Source of the DNA: Alistipes sp.
GTDB lineage: Bacteria > Bacteroidota > Bacteroidia > Bacteroidales > Rikenellaceae
Assembly (NCBI GenBank): GCA_017631035.1
Contig: JAGBUB010000030.1
Location: 1 to 64,000 of the forward strand
Direction: 5' to 3'
DNA length: 64,000 bases
Part shown: positions 33,397 to 40,979 of the stretch, piece by piece
How the letters are laid out: each line of letters starts with the position of its first letter
Position numbering within the stretch: the first letter of the stretch is position 1
The notes under the pieces: model-generated
The model's input: only the letters and a program-made list of their open reading frames with translations
What the model was told of the DNA's origin: nothing
The model's database searches: none
Position numbers and translations under genes: made by a program

Positions 33397-34353
33397 ATGG
33401 ATTATATTCTTTTGATTGTCGGTCTGGCGCTGCTTACCGTGGGTGCCGACCTCTTGACTAAGGGTTGCGTAGGTATGGCAGCCCGCTTCCGTGTGCCCGA
33501 ATTTATTGTGGGCCTCACTGTTATGGCTGTCGGCACGTCGATGCCCGAGCTAACCGTAAGTACCATCTCTGCTATCAATGGCAGTAGCGATATGGCTATT
33601 GGTAATGTTACAGGCTCAAACCTCTTTAATACGCTGATTATCCTCGGTATCTGCGCTATTATCCGCCCGATGGTCTTCACGCGCGAGAATGTGCGTCGCG
33701 ATATTCCTTTGTGTATTGCCGCTTCGGCTCTGTTGCTTGTTATGGCACTTTACATCGGCTCGCCCGCGGGTATTGGCCGCGTGGAGGGTATCATCCTCTT
33801 TTTGATGTATATAGCCTTTGTGGTCTACTCTATACGCTCGGCCAAAAAGGATGCGCCCGATGCTGACGCTGGCACCGACGATGGCAAGCAGAGCCAGAGC
33901 ACGATGAGCTGGGGCAGGATATTGCTCTTTATCGTTGTCGGCCTTGCAGGTCTTATCTATGGTGGTAATCTCTGCCTTAACTCGGCTACGGCTATCGCCC
34001 GTGCGTGGGGCGTGAGTGAGGCTATCATCGCCATCACCATCGTTGCGGCAGGTACATCGCTGCCCGAGTTGGCATCAAGCGTGGCGGCCATCGCCAATGG
34101 CAAGCTCTCGCTGGCGCTGGGTAATGTCATCGGCTCGAATGTGGCCAACATCCTGCTTATCCTGGGTCTGAGCGGCTCGATTAAGCCCCTTACTATGGGT
34201 GGCATCACTCCGCTCGATATGTGGATGGTCGTAGGCTCGGCCGTGCTGTTGCTGCTCTCGGCCTTGGCCATCGGTCAGCGCCGCATCACTCGCTTCGAGG
34301 GTGCGCTCTACCTGGCCGTGTATGTGGGTTATGTGATACTGCTAATGAAATAG
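33397..34353 (+). CDS. Calcium/sodium antiporter (CaCA family, YrbG-like)
   Basis: The 318-residue inner-membrane protein has ten hydrophobic segments arranged as two inverted repeats. Each repeat has the ion-binding alpha motif: GTSMPELTVS with GNVTGSNLFN in the first half, GTSLPELASS with GNVIGSNVAN in the second. A short charged loop (about 150-165, KKDAPDADAGTDDGK) joins the halves. It should export Ca2+ in exchange for Na+ or H+. Confidence 0.92.
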   Translation: MDYILLIVGLALLTVGADLLTKGCVGMAARFRVPEFIVGLTVMAVGTSMPELTVSTISAINGSSDMAIGNVTGSNLFNTLIILGICAIIRPMVFTRENVRRDIPLCIAASALLLVMALYIGSPAGIGRVEGIILFLMYIAFVVYSIRSAKKDAPDADAGTDDGKQSQSTMSWGRILLFIVVGLAGLIYGGNLCLNSATAIARAWGVSEAIIAITIVAAGTSLPELASSVAAIANGKLSLALGNVIGSNVANILLILGLSGSIKPLTMGGITPLDMWMVVGSAVLLLLSALAIGQRRITRFEGALYLAVYVGYVILLMK

Positions 34354-34375
34354 AAAACCCTAAAACTAAAATACT

Positions 34376-35785
34376 ATGAAGAAAAATCTGTTTTTCGGAT
34401 TGAAGCCACTCGCAGTGGTGGCATCAATCGTAATGTTTGTCGGTTGCGGCAATAAGTTGGAGAGTTATATTGCTTCGGGCGAGGAACTTAGTGTGGAGCA
34501 GGGAGTAAGCGTTGCTACGGGTGCTTCGTTCGAGAACTTCGTATTCAAGGGTCAGGCTCTTACACAGGAGGGCGCCGAGGCGGCTCTCTTGTTCCACTCT
34601 GATGGCGAGTCGGGCTATGAGATCACTATCCGCAACGGTGTGCAGGATGGCTCAATCAAGACCGGTAGCCTTCGCAGCGTGCGTAACCTCTATCGTTCAT
34701 TGGCTCAGGATGGCGAGTGGTTCGACTTCGAGGTTGCCGTGCGTGGCAAGAATGTAGCCGTGAAGATCAACGGCGTCGATGTGGTATGCTACACCGAGCC
34801 TGCAGCTCCCTACCGTGAGGCTGCTCACTCTACGAAACTTATCGGCAAGGGTAAGGTTGTTGTTAAGGGCGTAAATGGCAATGTAGCCTTCCGTAACCTG
34901 AGCGTTGAGGCTCTGGCTGCTGATGCTCGCAACGAGGCCGACACTATGCCTCCCATCGACGAGCAGACCGACCACATCATCCGCTACCAGCAGAAGGATT
35001 TCCCCGTTATCGACTATCACGTACACCTGAAGGGTGGCCTAACAAAGGAGATGGCTCACGCTATGTCGATGAACTACGGTATCAACTATGGTGTTGCTCC
35101 CAACGCAGGTGAGGGAGGTGTAGGCCGTATGTTGGCCGACGATGCCGAGGTACGCTCATACTTCGAGGAGGTGAAGAATCACCCCTTCTTGTTCGGTGTT
35201 CAGGGTGAGGGCCGCAAGTGGACTCAGACCTTCTCGCAGGAGGCTTTGGGTATCTTCGACTACCTCTTCACCGATGCTATGACCATCATCGATCACCAGA
35301 AGCGCAACGCTCGTATCTATCGTGCCGAGGAGGTTATTCGCGATGGCGTTACTATGGACCAGTATATGGAGCAGATTGTTGACCAGACCGTTAAGATTCT
35401 CACCAACGAGCCTGCCGACATCTTCGCAAACGCTACCTACATCCCCGACGATATGAATGCCGACTACGACAAGTATTGGACCCCTGAGCGCGTTGACCGC
35501 GTATTGGATGTTATGCAGCAGAACAACATCGCTCTCGAGATTAGCGCACGTTATAAGATTCCCAGCTTCGAGATTATCAAGAAGGCAAAGGAGCGTGGCT
35601 TGAAGTTTACATTCGGTACAAACAACGTCGATGCCGACTTCGGTCGCTTGGAGTACTGCTTCGAGGCTGTCGAGAAGTGCGGTCTTACCGTTGAGGATAT
35701 GTGGTTCCCCACAATGAGTGTTCGCCGTGAGCGTCCCGTGGTTATCTACAACCACTTCGATGCATCGGGTAAGCGCGTAAAGTAA
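34376..35785 (+). CDS. Lipoprotein joining a DUF1080-like beta domain to a metal-dependent hydrolase-like domain
   Basis: The 469-residue protein has a lipoprotein-like signal ending VGC near residue 24. Residues about 40-185 form a concanavalin-like sheet domain of the DUF1080 (3-keto-disaccharide hydrolase) sort, with IRNGVQDGSIKTGSL, WFDFEVAVRGKNVAVKINGV. From about 208 the sequence turns into a TIM-barrel-like part starting FPVIDYHVHLKGG, where H-x-H is the usual first metal pair of PHP/amidohydrolase enzymes, and ending near KFTFGTNNVDADFGRLEY. Both halves appear intact. A role in processing glycan or glycoside derivatives at the envelope is an inference. Codon bias is strong, suggesting good expression. 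Confidence 0.65.
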   Translation: MKKNLFFGLKPLAVVASIVMFVGCGNKLESYIASGEELSVEQGVSVATGASFENFVFKGQALTQEGAEAALLFHSDGESGYEITIRNGVQDGSIKTGSLRSVRNLYRSLAQDGEWFDFEVAVRGKNVAVKINGVDVVCYTEPAAPYREAAHSTKLIGKGKVVVKGVNGNVAFRNLSVEALAADARNEADTMPPIDEQTDHIIRYQQKDFPVIDYHVHLKGGLTKEMAHAMSMNYGINYGVAPNAGEGGVGRMLADDAEVRSYFEEVKNHPFLFGVQGEGRKWTQTFSQEALGIFDYLFTDAMTIIDHQKRNARIYRAEEVIRDGVTMDQYMEQIVDQTVKILTNEPADIFANATYIPDDMNADYDKYWTPERVDRVLDVMQQNNIALEISARYKIPSFEIIKKAKERGLKFTFGTNNVDADFGRLEYCFEAVEKCGLTVEDMWFPTMSVRRERPVVIYNHFDASGKRVK

Positions 35786-35791
35786 TTTCAT

Positions 35792-36379
35792 ATGACAGGT
35801 TACACCTTCGATTATCCGCTCTTCCTGTGGCTCAACTTCGACGGAGGTGCGGTGCTGGATAAGATAATGCTTGGCATATCGACCCCTTCGGTGTGGGCGT
35901 GGCTCTACATCCTTATATTATATATGGTGTGGCGCTCCTACGGCTGGCGAGGTCTGCTCATATTCCTCGTTGCTGCGGCCGCAGCTATCGGCTTGGGCGA
36001 TATGATTTCGGGTATCTTCAAGCACACGGGTCTGCTCAAAGGCCTGTGGGCCGAGTTCCCCGCACGCCTGCGTCCTATGTACACCCCCGAGCTGGAGGGT
36101 CTGGTGAGCAACATCCTCAAGAAGGGTGGCCAGTATGGCACCGTGTCGGGCCACGCCGCCACCATAGCCGCTATGGCTACCATCGCCATCCCTACCATCG
36201 CCCGTCGCTGGTTTACGTGGATGATGATTGCGGTGGTGCTGCTGATTTGCTACTCGCGCATCTATCTGGCTTACCACTTCCCCGTAGATATCGTGCTGGG
36301 ATTGATTACCGGTGTGCTGTCGGGTGGTGCGATGACTCTTGTGTGTCGAGAGCTGATGCGCCGATGGTGTAAGAAGTAA
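35792..36379 (+). CDS. PAP2-family membrane phosphatase
   Basis: The 195-residue protein has five or six membrane helices and the three PAP2 motifs: K-x6-RP in KGLWAEFPARLRP, SGH in YGTVSGHAATI, and SR-x5-H in YSRIYLAYHFPVD. Members dephosphorylate lipid phosphates such as undecaprenyl pyrophosphate or phosphatidate on the outer face of the inner membrane. It starts six bases after the preceding lipoprotein gene and ends with its own terminator. Confidence 0.9.
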   Translation: MTGYTFDYPLFLWLNFDGGAVLDKIMLGISTPSVWAWLYILILYMVWRSYGWRGLLIFLVAAAAAIGLGDMISGIFKHTGLLKGLWAEFPARLRPMYTPELEGLVSNILKKGGQYGTVSGHAATIAAMATIAIPTIARRWFTWMMIAVVLLICYSRIYLAYHFPVDIVLGLITGVLSGGAMTLVCRELMRRWCKK

Positions 36380-36395
36380 ACATATGTTATAATCG

Positions 36396-36430
36396 AAAAA
36401 GAGGTCGCCAAAGGCGGCCTCTTTCTTTTT
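36396..36430 (+). terminator. Terminator after the PAP2 gene
   Basis: GAGGTCGCC and GGCGGCCTC arms (one G-T pair) with a 3-base loop and a T-rich tail. It ends the long operon that began at 28.9 kb. Confidence 0.85.
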
Positions 36431-36443
36431 GTGGGCAAAAACA

Positions 36444-36475
36444 TTTGTCATTCTCACAGGAAAATTGTATATTTG
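36444..36475 (+). promoter_or_regulatory. Consensus promoter before the CBM9-like gene
   Basis: TTTG (36444-36447), a 20-base spacer and TATATTTG (36468-36475). The first in-frame ATG is at 36484, only eight bases on; the next is at 36505. Confidence 0.7.
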
Positions 36476-36483
36476 ATTATTGA

Positions 36484-37176
36484 ATGACTTTTACCCCGAA
36501 GGTTATGACCGATAACACCTATGGTGAGGGCAACGCTCCCCGCCACATTGAAGCTCTATTCATCCGCAACATCGAATCGCTACGCAACGACGAGGTGCGC
36601 CTTGTTATGCGTGACCGTCTGGAGCCCTATCCCGTCGACTGCGTCAATTGGGAGGCCTACCCCTATGCTCCCCGTGTGAATGTGCGAGTAGCCCACTCCG
36701 ATACGGCCCTGGCGCTTATGTTCGAGGTCGAGGAGGAGCACCTACGTGCTGTAACCACCACAAGCAATGGCCCTGTGTGGGAGGATAGCTGTGTGGAGTT
36801 TTTCGTCAAGAACCCCGCGGGTGAGGGTTACTTCAATTTCGAAATCAACTGCATAGGCACCGCCCTTGCGGCTCTGCGCCGTTCGCGCACCGATGCCGAT
36901 CATTTCGATGAGGAGCGTATGGCGCGCGTGCGTCACTTCGGCTCGCTGCCCCACGAGCCTATCGACTCCGTGGGTGAGGGTCAGCGCTGGTGGATGGTCG
37001 AGATAATCCCCTTCTCGCTGCTGGGCGTGGAGAGCGCTCCGCAGAGCCTTCGATGTAACTTCTATAAGTGCGGCGACGGCTGTCGCAAGCCCCACTTCCT
37101 GAGCTGGTCGCCCATCCCTACGGCCGAGCCCAACTTCCACTGCCCCGAATTTTTCGGTGTGGTCGATTTAGTATAA
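36484..37176 (+). CDS. Carbohydrate-binding family 9-like protein
   Basis: The protein has 230 residues from this ATG, or 223 from the one at 36505 (MTDNTYGEG), which would leave a leader of about 25 bases and is the safer choice if leaderless starts are rare. It has no signal peptide. The beta-sandwich carries the CBM9/DOMON-like marks VNVRVAHSDTALALMFEVEE, PVWEDSCVEFFV, YFNFEINCIGTALAA and a terminal FHCPEFFGVVDL. Similar stand-alone cytoplasmic proteins are common in Bacteroidales beside sugar-kinase-like genes; the ligand is not known. The next gene starts 15 bases later. Confidence 0.75.
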   Translation: MTFTPKVMTDNTYGEGNAPRHIEALFIRNIESLRNDEVRLVMRDRLEPYPVDCVNWEAYPYAPRVNVRVAHSDTALALMFEVEEEHLRAVTTTSNGPVWEDSCVEFFVKNPAGEGYFNFEINCIGTALAALRRSRTDADHFDEERMARVRHFGSLPHEPIDSVGEGQRWWMVEIIPFSLLGVESAPQSLRCNFYKCGDGCRKPHFLSWSPIPTAEPNFHCPEFFGVVDLV

Positions 37177-37191
37177 TCAGAAACATAAGAT

Positions 37192-38268
37192 ATGACACAG
37201 GAAAAACTTCTTAACATTGCCTCGCAGTTTGCTCTTGAGGGCGAGATAGCCTCTATCGATGCTCTGGGCGAGGGTTTTATCAACGACACCTTTGTCGTTA
37301 CCACCGTGGGTGAGGCCCCCAACTACATCCTCCAGCGCAAGAACCACATCGTCTTCCCCGATGTGCCGGGTATGATGGATAACATCAAGGCCGTGACCGA
37401 ACACATCAAGGTCAAGGTGGCCGACCCTATGCGCGAGACCCTCACCGTCATTCCTGCCAAGGATGGCAAGTTGTATGTTACCGAGGGCGAGAAATATTGG
37501 GCCGTATGCCTCTTTATCCCCGACACGGCAACCTACGACCGTGCCGACTCAACCTCTCTGGCCTATCAGGGTGGTGTGGGCATTGGTCGCTTCCAGTCGC
37601 TGCTCTCCGACTTCGACAAGCCCCTTAACGAGACCATCAAGGGTTTTCACAACATACGCTGGCGCTTTGAGCAGTGGGATGCAACCATCGCAGCCGACCC
37701 CGTGGGTCGTGTGAAGGATCTGCAGACCGAGATAGAGTGGGTCGAGAGCCGTCGCGATGAGATGCTCGCGTTCTGGTCGAAGGTGGAGTCGGGAGAGATT
37801 CCCACTCACGTAACGCACAACGACACCAAGATCAGCAATATCCTCTTCGATAAGCCCACGGGCAACGTTCTCTGCGCTATCGACCTCGATACGGTTATGA
37901 GCTCAACGTCACTCAACGACTTTGGCGACGCCATCCGTTCTTATACCAACACCGGCGCCGAGGACGACAAGTGCCTGGATAATGTGGAGATGAGCATCGA
38001 TATGTTCCGTGCCTATGCCGAGGGTTACCTCTCGGAGCAGCGTGCCACAATGTGCCAGAGCGAGAAGGATTGGCTCGCTTTCTCGGGTCGTTACATTACA
38101 TTCGAGCAGGTGCTACGCTTCTTGATGGACTACATCGACGGCGACAAGTACTACAAGATTGCCTACCCCGAGCACAACCTCGTGCGTACTCACGCGCAGT
38201 ATAAGCTCTTGCAGAGTATGGAGCGACAGTATGATGAGATGTGTGCTATTGTGAAGGAGTTAGCATAG
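37192..38268 (+). CDS. Aminoglycoside-phosphotransferase-like kinase (NahK-like sugar kinase)
   Basis: The 358-residue protein has the APH fold. An N-lobe (IDALGEGFINDTFVV, YILQRKN with the ATP-binding Lys region) is followed by the catalytic HNDTKISNILFD, a variant of the H-x-D-x4-N Brenner motif, and the metal-binding AIDLDTV. The nearest well-known type is the N-acetylhexosamine 1-kinase group found in gut Bacteroidales and bifidobacteria, so a sugar anomeric kinase is likelier than antibiotic resistance. It pairs with the CBM9-like gene. A palindromic repeat begins two bases after its stop. Confidence 0.78.
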   Translation: MTQEKLLNIASQFALEGEIASIDALGEGFINDTFVVTTVGEAPNYILQRKNHIVFPDVPGMMDNIKAVTEHIKVKVADPMRETLTVIPAKDGKLYVTEGEKYWAVCLFIPDTATYDRADSTSLAYQGGVGIGRFQSLLSDFDKPLNETIKGFHNIRWRFEQWDATIAADPVGRVKDLQTEIEWVESRRDEMLAFWSKVESGEIPTHVTHNDTKISNILFDKPTGNVLCAIDLDTVMSSTSLNDFGDAIRSYTNTGAEDDKCLDNVEMSIDMFRAYAEGYLSEQRATMCQSEKDWLAFSGRYITFEQVLRFLMDYIDGDKYYKIAYPEHNLVRTHAQYKLLQSMERQYDEMCAIVKELA

Positions 38269-38269
38269 C

Positions 38270-38463
38270 TACGAATAGCCTAATAAGGTGTTTTCTGCGT
38301 TAAGTTCCTTTTGGTTGCTACGCTCGGCAAAGTGTGCAAGCACCCTCTGCCCTTGCTTAAACGCAACCTTACGCTTGCCCTCGCAATCCTCTTTTACGCA
38401 TAGTAAACTGCGGTTTCTCGGGCTGCGCAAGCCTTGAAAACCCTCTTATTATACAATTCGTAT
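38270..38463 (+). repeat. Palindromic intergenic repeat, long form, copy 2
   Basis: This copy of about 190 bases starts two bases after a stop codon. The ends are inverted: TACGAATAGCCTAATAAGG on the left is matched by the complement of the right end (TACGAATTGTATAATAAGA). It is nearly identical to the copy at 49635 over its whole length and shares its right half with the short copies. Confidence 0.85.
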
Positions 38464-38467
38464 GGTT

Positions 38468-38485
38468 ATATGAATACAAAAAAGG
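38468..38485 (+). repeat. 18-bp direct repeat, left copy
   Basis: ATATGAATACAAAAAAGG is identical to 39529-39546. The two copies flank the AT-rich nuclease gene and each runs into a terminator-like hairpin. Confidence 0.85.
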
Positions 38486-38508
38486 GTGCCCAAAATGTTG
38501 GACACCCT
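38483..38508. terminator. Terminator-like hairpin after the APH-type kinase
   Basis: GGGTG-CC and GG-CACCC arms sit behind an A-run, followed by a weak AATTTATAA tail. Confidence 0.6.
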
Positions 38509-38551
38509 AATTTATAATTAGTCATTGTCATAAATTGTCATAACGGTAGAT

Positions 38552-38559
38552 TATTTTTG
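38552..38559 (+). promoter_or_regulatory. -7 element of the AT-rich nuclease gene
   Basis: TATTTTTG fits TAnnTTTG and lies 15 bases before the ATG. Two TTG triplets upstream are at non-ideal spacing. Confidence 0.4.
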
Positions 38560-38574
38560 TGCAAAAAGAAAGAT

Positions 38575-39528
38575 ATGAAGGATCTCCTATATACATACGC
38601 ACACGATAGTGATGGCAATTTGGTACACATAGATGATGCACAGGATGGACAGAGATATTTCTGTCCTGAATATGGTTATGAACTTGAAATAAATAATAGC
38701 CATATTCCAGAGGGACATAAAAATCATAAAAGAAGGCATTTTGCGAAAAAGAGTAATATAAATAGTGATTGTTCGGAGTCTTTATTGCATAAATTATTCA
38801 AAGAAAGATGTTCAGAATATCTTCGTAATAAAATCTCTGCTGACGCAAGTGTGCCTTTTGAGTGGAAGTGTGAAAAATGCGGAGATGTACACAAGGGTAA
38901 TATGCTCAAAAAGGCAGTAAGAGTCGAGACAGAATTGAATTTGAGAGTATGTCAGCCCGACATTGCTTTGCTTGATAAAGATGGTAAAGTTGTGATAGTC
39001 ATTGAGGTGGTTGCCTATCATCCCCCAGAGGATTCTGTGTTGAAATATTATGAAGAGAACAAAATTGTCTGTTTGCAGATTAAAGTTAAGGAAGATGAAG
39101 ATTGTGATAATATAGAAGAAAAATTATTCCACCCCCTAAGAGTGAGTTATTTATGCCCCATCAGGTGTGAGAAATGTGGAGGAAAAAGAAGCCGCTCTAA
39201 ATTAGTAATTATTGCTGGTGTATGTCCTCGGTGCGGGCAAAAGATAAAATTGGCAATGATAAAGTCTAATTGGACTTTATTCCCAAGAGATTTTAATGCG
39301 GAAGAGATAAGGCTTGCTCAATCATTTGGGGTAACTATACGAAAACAATATGACAATAAGATGAATATGTATTACCTCGCAAATACTTGTGGGCAATGCA
39401 ATGGATTTGTCAGTGATCTTGATATGGCACTGTTGTATTGGCCACAAGAAAATGAAGTAGATTTAGGGTTTAAATGTACGCTTTGTATTAGAAATATGAG
39501 GAAGAAATATTTTAGAGAAAATAGTTAA
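38575..39528 (+). CDS. CoiA-like zinc-ribbon nuclease, AT-rich
   Basis: The 317-residue protein is unlike its surroundings in base composition (plainly AT-rich, with A/T-ending codons). The N-terminus (YFCPEYGYELEINNSHIPEGHK, then RRHFAKK) resembles the CoiA-type C-x-G...HFAH module; here the second Cys of the first knuckle is replaced by Tyr. The middle QPDIALLDKDGKVVIVIEVV resembles a PD-(D/E)xK-like nuclease core. Three further Cys clusters follow (CEKC, CEKCGG-CPRC, CGQC-CTLC), suggesting zinc ribbons. The first ATG at 38575 is used. The gene stands alone between 18-bp direct repeats. A role in DNA uptake, repair or defence is possible but unproven. Confidence 0.65.
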   Translation: MKDLLYTYAHDSDGNLVHIDDAQDGQRYFCPEYGYELEINNSHIPEGHKNHKRRHFAKKSNINSDCSESLLHKLFKERCSEYLRNKISADASVPFEWKCEKCGDVHKGNMLKKAVRVETELNLRVCQPDIALLDKDGKVVIVIEVVAYHPPEDSVLKYYEENKIVCLQIKVKEDEDCDNIEEKLFHPLRVSYLCPIRCEKCGGKRSRSKLVIIAGVCPRCGQKIKLAMIKSNWTLFPRDFNAEEIRLAQSFGVTIRKQYDNKMNMYYLANTCGQCNGFVSDLDMALLYWPQENEVDLGFKCTLCIRNMRKKYFRENS

Positions 39529-39546
39529 ATATGAATACAAAAAAGG
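39529..39546 (+). repeat. 18-bp direct repeat, right copy
   Basis: Identical to 38468-38485. It begins on the base after the nuclease stop codon. Confidence 0.85.
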
Positions 39547-39572
39547 TGTCCACGTCGGGACACCTTTTTTAT
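39544..39572. terminator. Bidirectional terminator
   Basis: AGGTGTCC and GGACACCT arms stand between an A-run and a T-run. It serves the rightward nuclease gene and the leftward pth operon. Confidence 0.9.
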
Positions 39573-39588
39573 TGTCAAGAGTCGAGCT

Positions 39589-40152
39589 CTACTTCTTGTT
39601 GAACGTATTCATAGTCAGGTCGGCACCCACGCACACGAACGACAGAATAGCATCGCAGAAGACCTTCAGCCTATCGGGCATAGCCTTGCGCTCCTCGTCG
39701 CTCCACTCGCCCAGAACATAATCCACCTGATGGCCTTTGGGGAAGTCGCCACCCACGCCGAAGCGCATACGGGCGTAATCCTCGCGACCGAGCAGTTCCG
39801 AAATGTTCTTAAGTCCGTTGTGACCACCTGCACTGCCCTTCTTACGCATACGCAACTGACCAAACGGCAGCGCTATATCGTCCGATATCACAAGCACCTT
39901 CTCGATGGGAATCTTCTCTTGCTCCATCCAGTAACGAACGGCCTTGCCCGAGAGATTCATATATGTCGAGGGCTTGAGCAGCAGCACCTGACGTCCCTTA
40001 TGGCGCACGGTGGCCGTTGAGCCATAGCGACCTGCCATAAAAGAGACGTTGGATGCCTCAGCTAAGGCATCCAACACTCTGAATCCTATGTTGTGACGGG
40101 TGTCGGTGTACTCGGCACCGATGTTACCCAATCCTACAACAAGATATTTCAT
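39589..40152 (-). CDS. pth: Peptidyl-tRNA hydrolase
   Basis: The 187-residue enzyme recycles stalled peptidyl-tRNA in the cytoplasm. The N-terminal [19 protein letters not shown] holds the catalytic His20, and conserved [12 protein letters not shown] and [28 protein letters not shown] follow. Length is normal. It begins 12 bases after rplY, the usual L25-Pth pair, and the two share one promoter upstream of rplY. Confidence 0.95.
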   Translation of the reverse strand: MKYLVVGLGNIGAEYTDTRHNIGFRVLDALAEASNVSFMAGRYGSTATVRHKGRQVLLLKPSTYMNLSGKAVRYWMEQEKIPIEKVLVISDDIALPFGQLRMRKKGSAGGHNGLKNISELLGREDYARMRFGVGGDFPKGHQVDYVLGEWSDEERKAMPDRLKVFCDAILSFVCVGADLTMNTFNKK

Positions 40153-40164
40153 CTTCGCGGCTTA

Positions 40165-40737
40165 TTACTTCTGCTGCTGCTGAGCGGCACGAGTTGCACG
40201 AGTTACGCGAACGGCGCAAACGGCAGTCGTAGCGGGAGTAACAAACTGAAGGTTCTCGAACTGAAGGTCACCAACGAAGATAGTCTGACCTACGTTCAAA
40301 GGAGTTACGTCAACAACGATCTCATCGGGCAAGTTTGCCTCGAGAGCCTTAACTGTGAGCTTACGAGCAGCCTGAGCCAACTTACCACCAACCTTAACAC
40401 CGGCAGCGTTACCAGTGAGGCGTACGGGGATAGCGATAGCAACGGGCTTACCCTCCTGAACACGGTAGAAGTCGATGTGGAGGATCTGCTCACGTACGGG
40501 GTGGAACTGAACCTCACGCATTACAGCCTTCTCAATCTTACCGTCGATGTTGAGCTCAACGATGTAAGAGTTGGGAGTGTAGATCAAAGGCTTAACAGCC
40601 TTAGTGTCAACGGTGAAAGCGATCTCCTGACCACCACCATACAAGATGCAAGGGATCTGACCCTCACGACGGCTAGCCTTAGCGGCCTTCTTACCGAAAT
40701 CGGCACGCGCAGCGGCCTGAATCTGAAGTGTTTGCAT
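40165..40737 (-). CDS. rplY: 50S ribosomal protein L25 (long, Ctc type)
   Basis: The 190-residue protein has an N-terminal L25 domain (about 1-92; KKAAKASRREGQIPCILYGG near residue 17) that binds 5S rRNA, and a C-terminal TL5/Ctc beta domain (about 95-180; IPVRLTGNAAGVKVGGKL). The tail is Arg/Ala/Gln-rich. Codon usage is highly biased, as expected for a ribosomal protein. A structured leader of about 85 bases lies upstream. Confidence 0.95.
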   Translation of the reverse strand: MQTLQIQAAARADFGKKAAKASRREGQIPCILYGGGQEIAFTVDTKAVKPLIYTPNSYIVELNIDGKIEKAVMREVQFHPVREQILHIDFYRVQEGKPVAIAIPVRLTGNAAGVKVGGKLAQAARKLTVKALEANLPDEIVVDVTPLNVGQTIFVGDLQFENLQFVTPATTAVCAVRVTRATRAAQQQQK

Positions 40738-40769
40738 AGTTTTTTGTAAAAATTAAAGTTATTACCTAC

Positions 40770-40816
40770 GGCATTACTCAACCTATCGCCTTGCGGGCTA
40801 TAGATCCCATTATGCC
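40770..40816 (-). promoter_or_regulatory. Structured 5' leader of the rplY-pth mRNA
   Basis: In the predicted leader (about 40823-40738) GGCAT (40816-40812) pairs with ATGCC (40774-40770) around an inner stem CTATAGCC/GGCGATAG (40803-40796 with 40790-40783) with a 5-base loop. Ribosomal protein leaders often bind their own product, but no known motif was recognised. Confidence 0.45.
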
Positions 40817-40827
40817 TGAATCGGGTG

Positions 40828-40858
40828 CAAAGATAGTATTTCGATTGTGAAATACAAA
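40828..40858 (-). promoter_or_regulatory. Consensus promoter of rplY-pth
   Basis: Read leftward, TTTG (40858-40855), a 19-base spacer and TATCTTTG (40835-40828), a perfect match. Confidence 0.8.
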
Positions 40859-40898
40859 ATTTTTTCCGCTGTTTATCAGCATTTTGCCTGCGTTGAGC

Positions 40899-40933
40899 AA
40901 AAAAATGAGGGTGACCAGACCTTGGCCACCCTC
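40899..40933 (-). terminator. Terminator after the outer-membrane barrel gene
   Basis: On the leftward strand GAGGGTG-GCC pairs with GG-CACCCTC, followed by a T-run (40905-40899). Confidence 0.85.
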
Positions 40934-40979
40934 TTCTTGTGCGACAAATTGTCGCTTTTTGTATGCAAATGCGTTCTTG

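Noticed and set aside
37192..38268. Reading the APH-type gene as aminoglycoside resistance
   Set aside because: The kinase-lobe motifs and the neighbouring CBM9-like gene fit the sugar-kinase branch better, and nothing else suggests a resistance locus.
38557..38574. TTG start for the CoiA-like gene
   Set aside because: The TTG overlaps the -7 element; the ATG at 38575 is the natural start.
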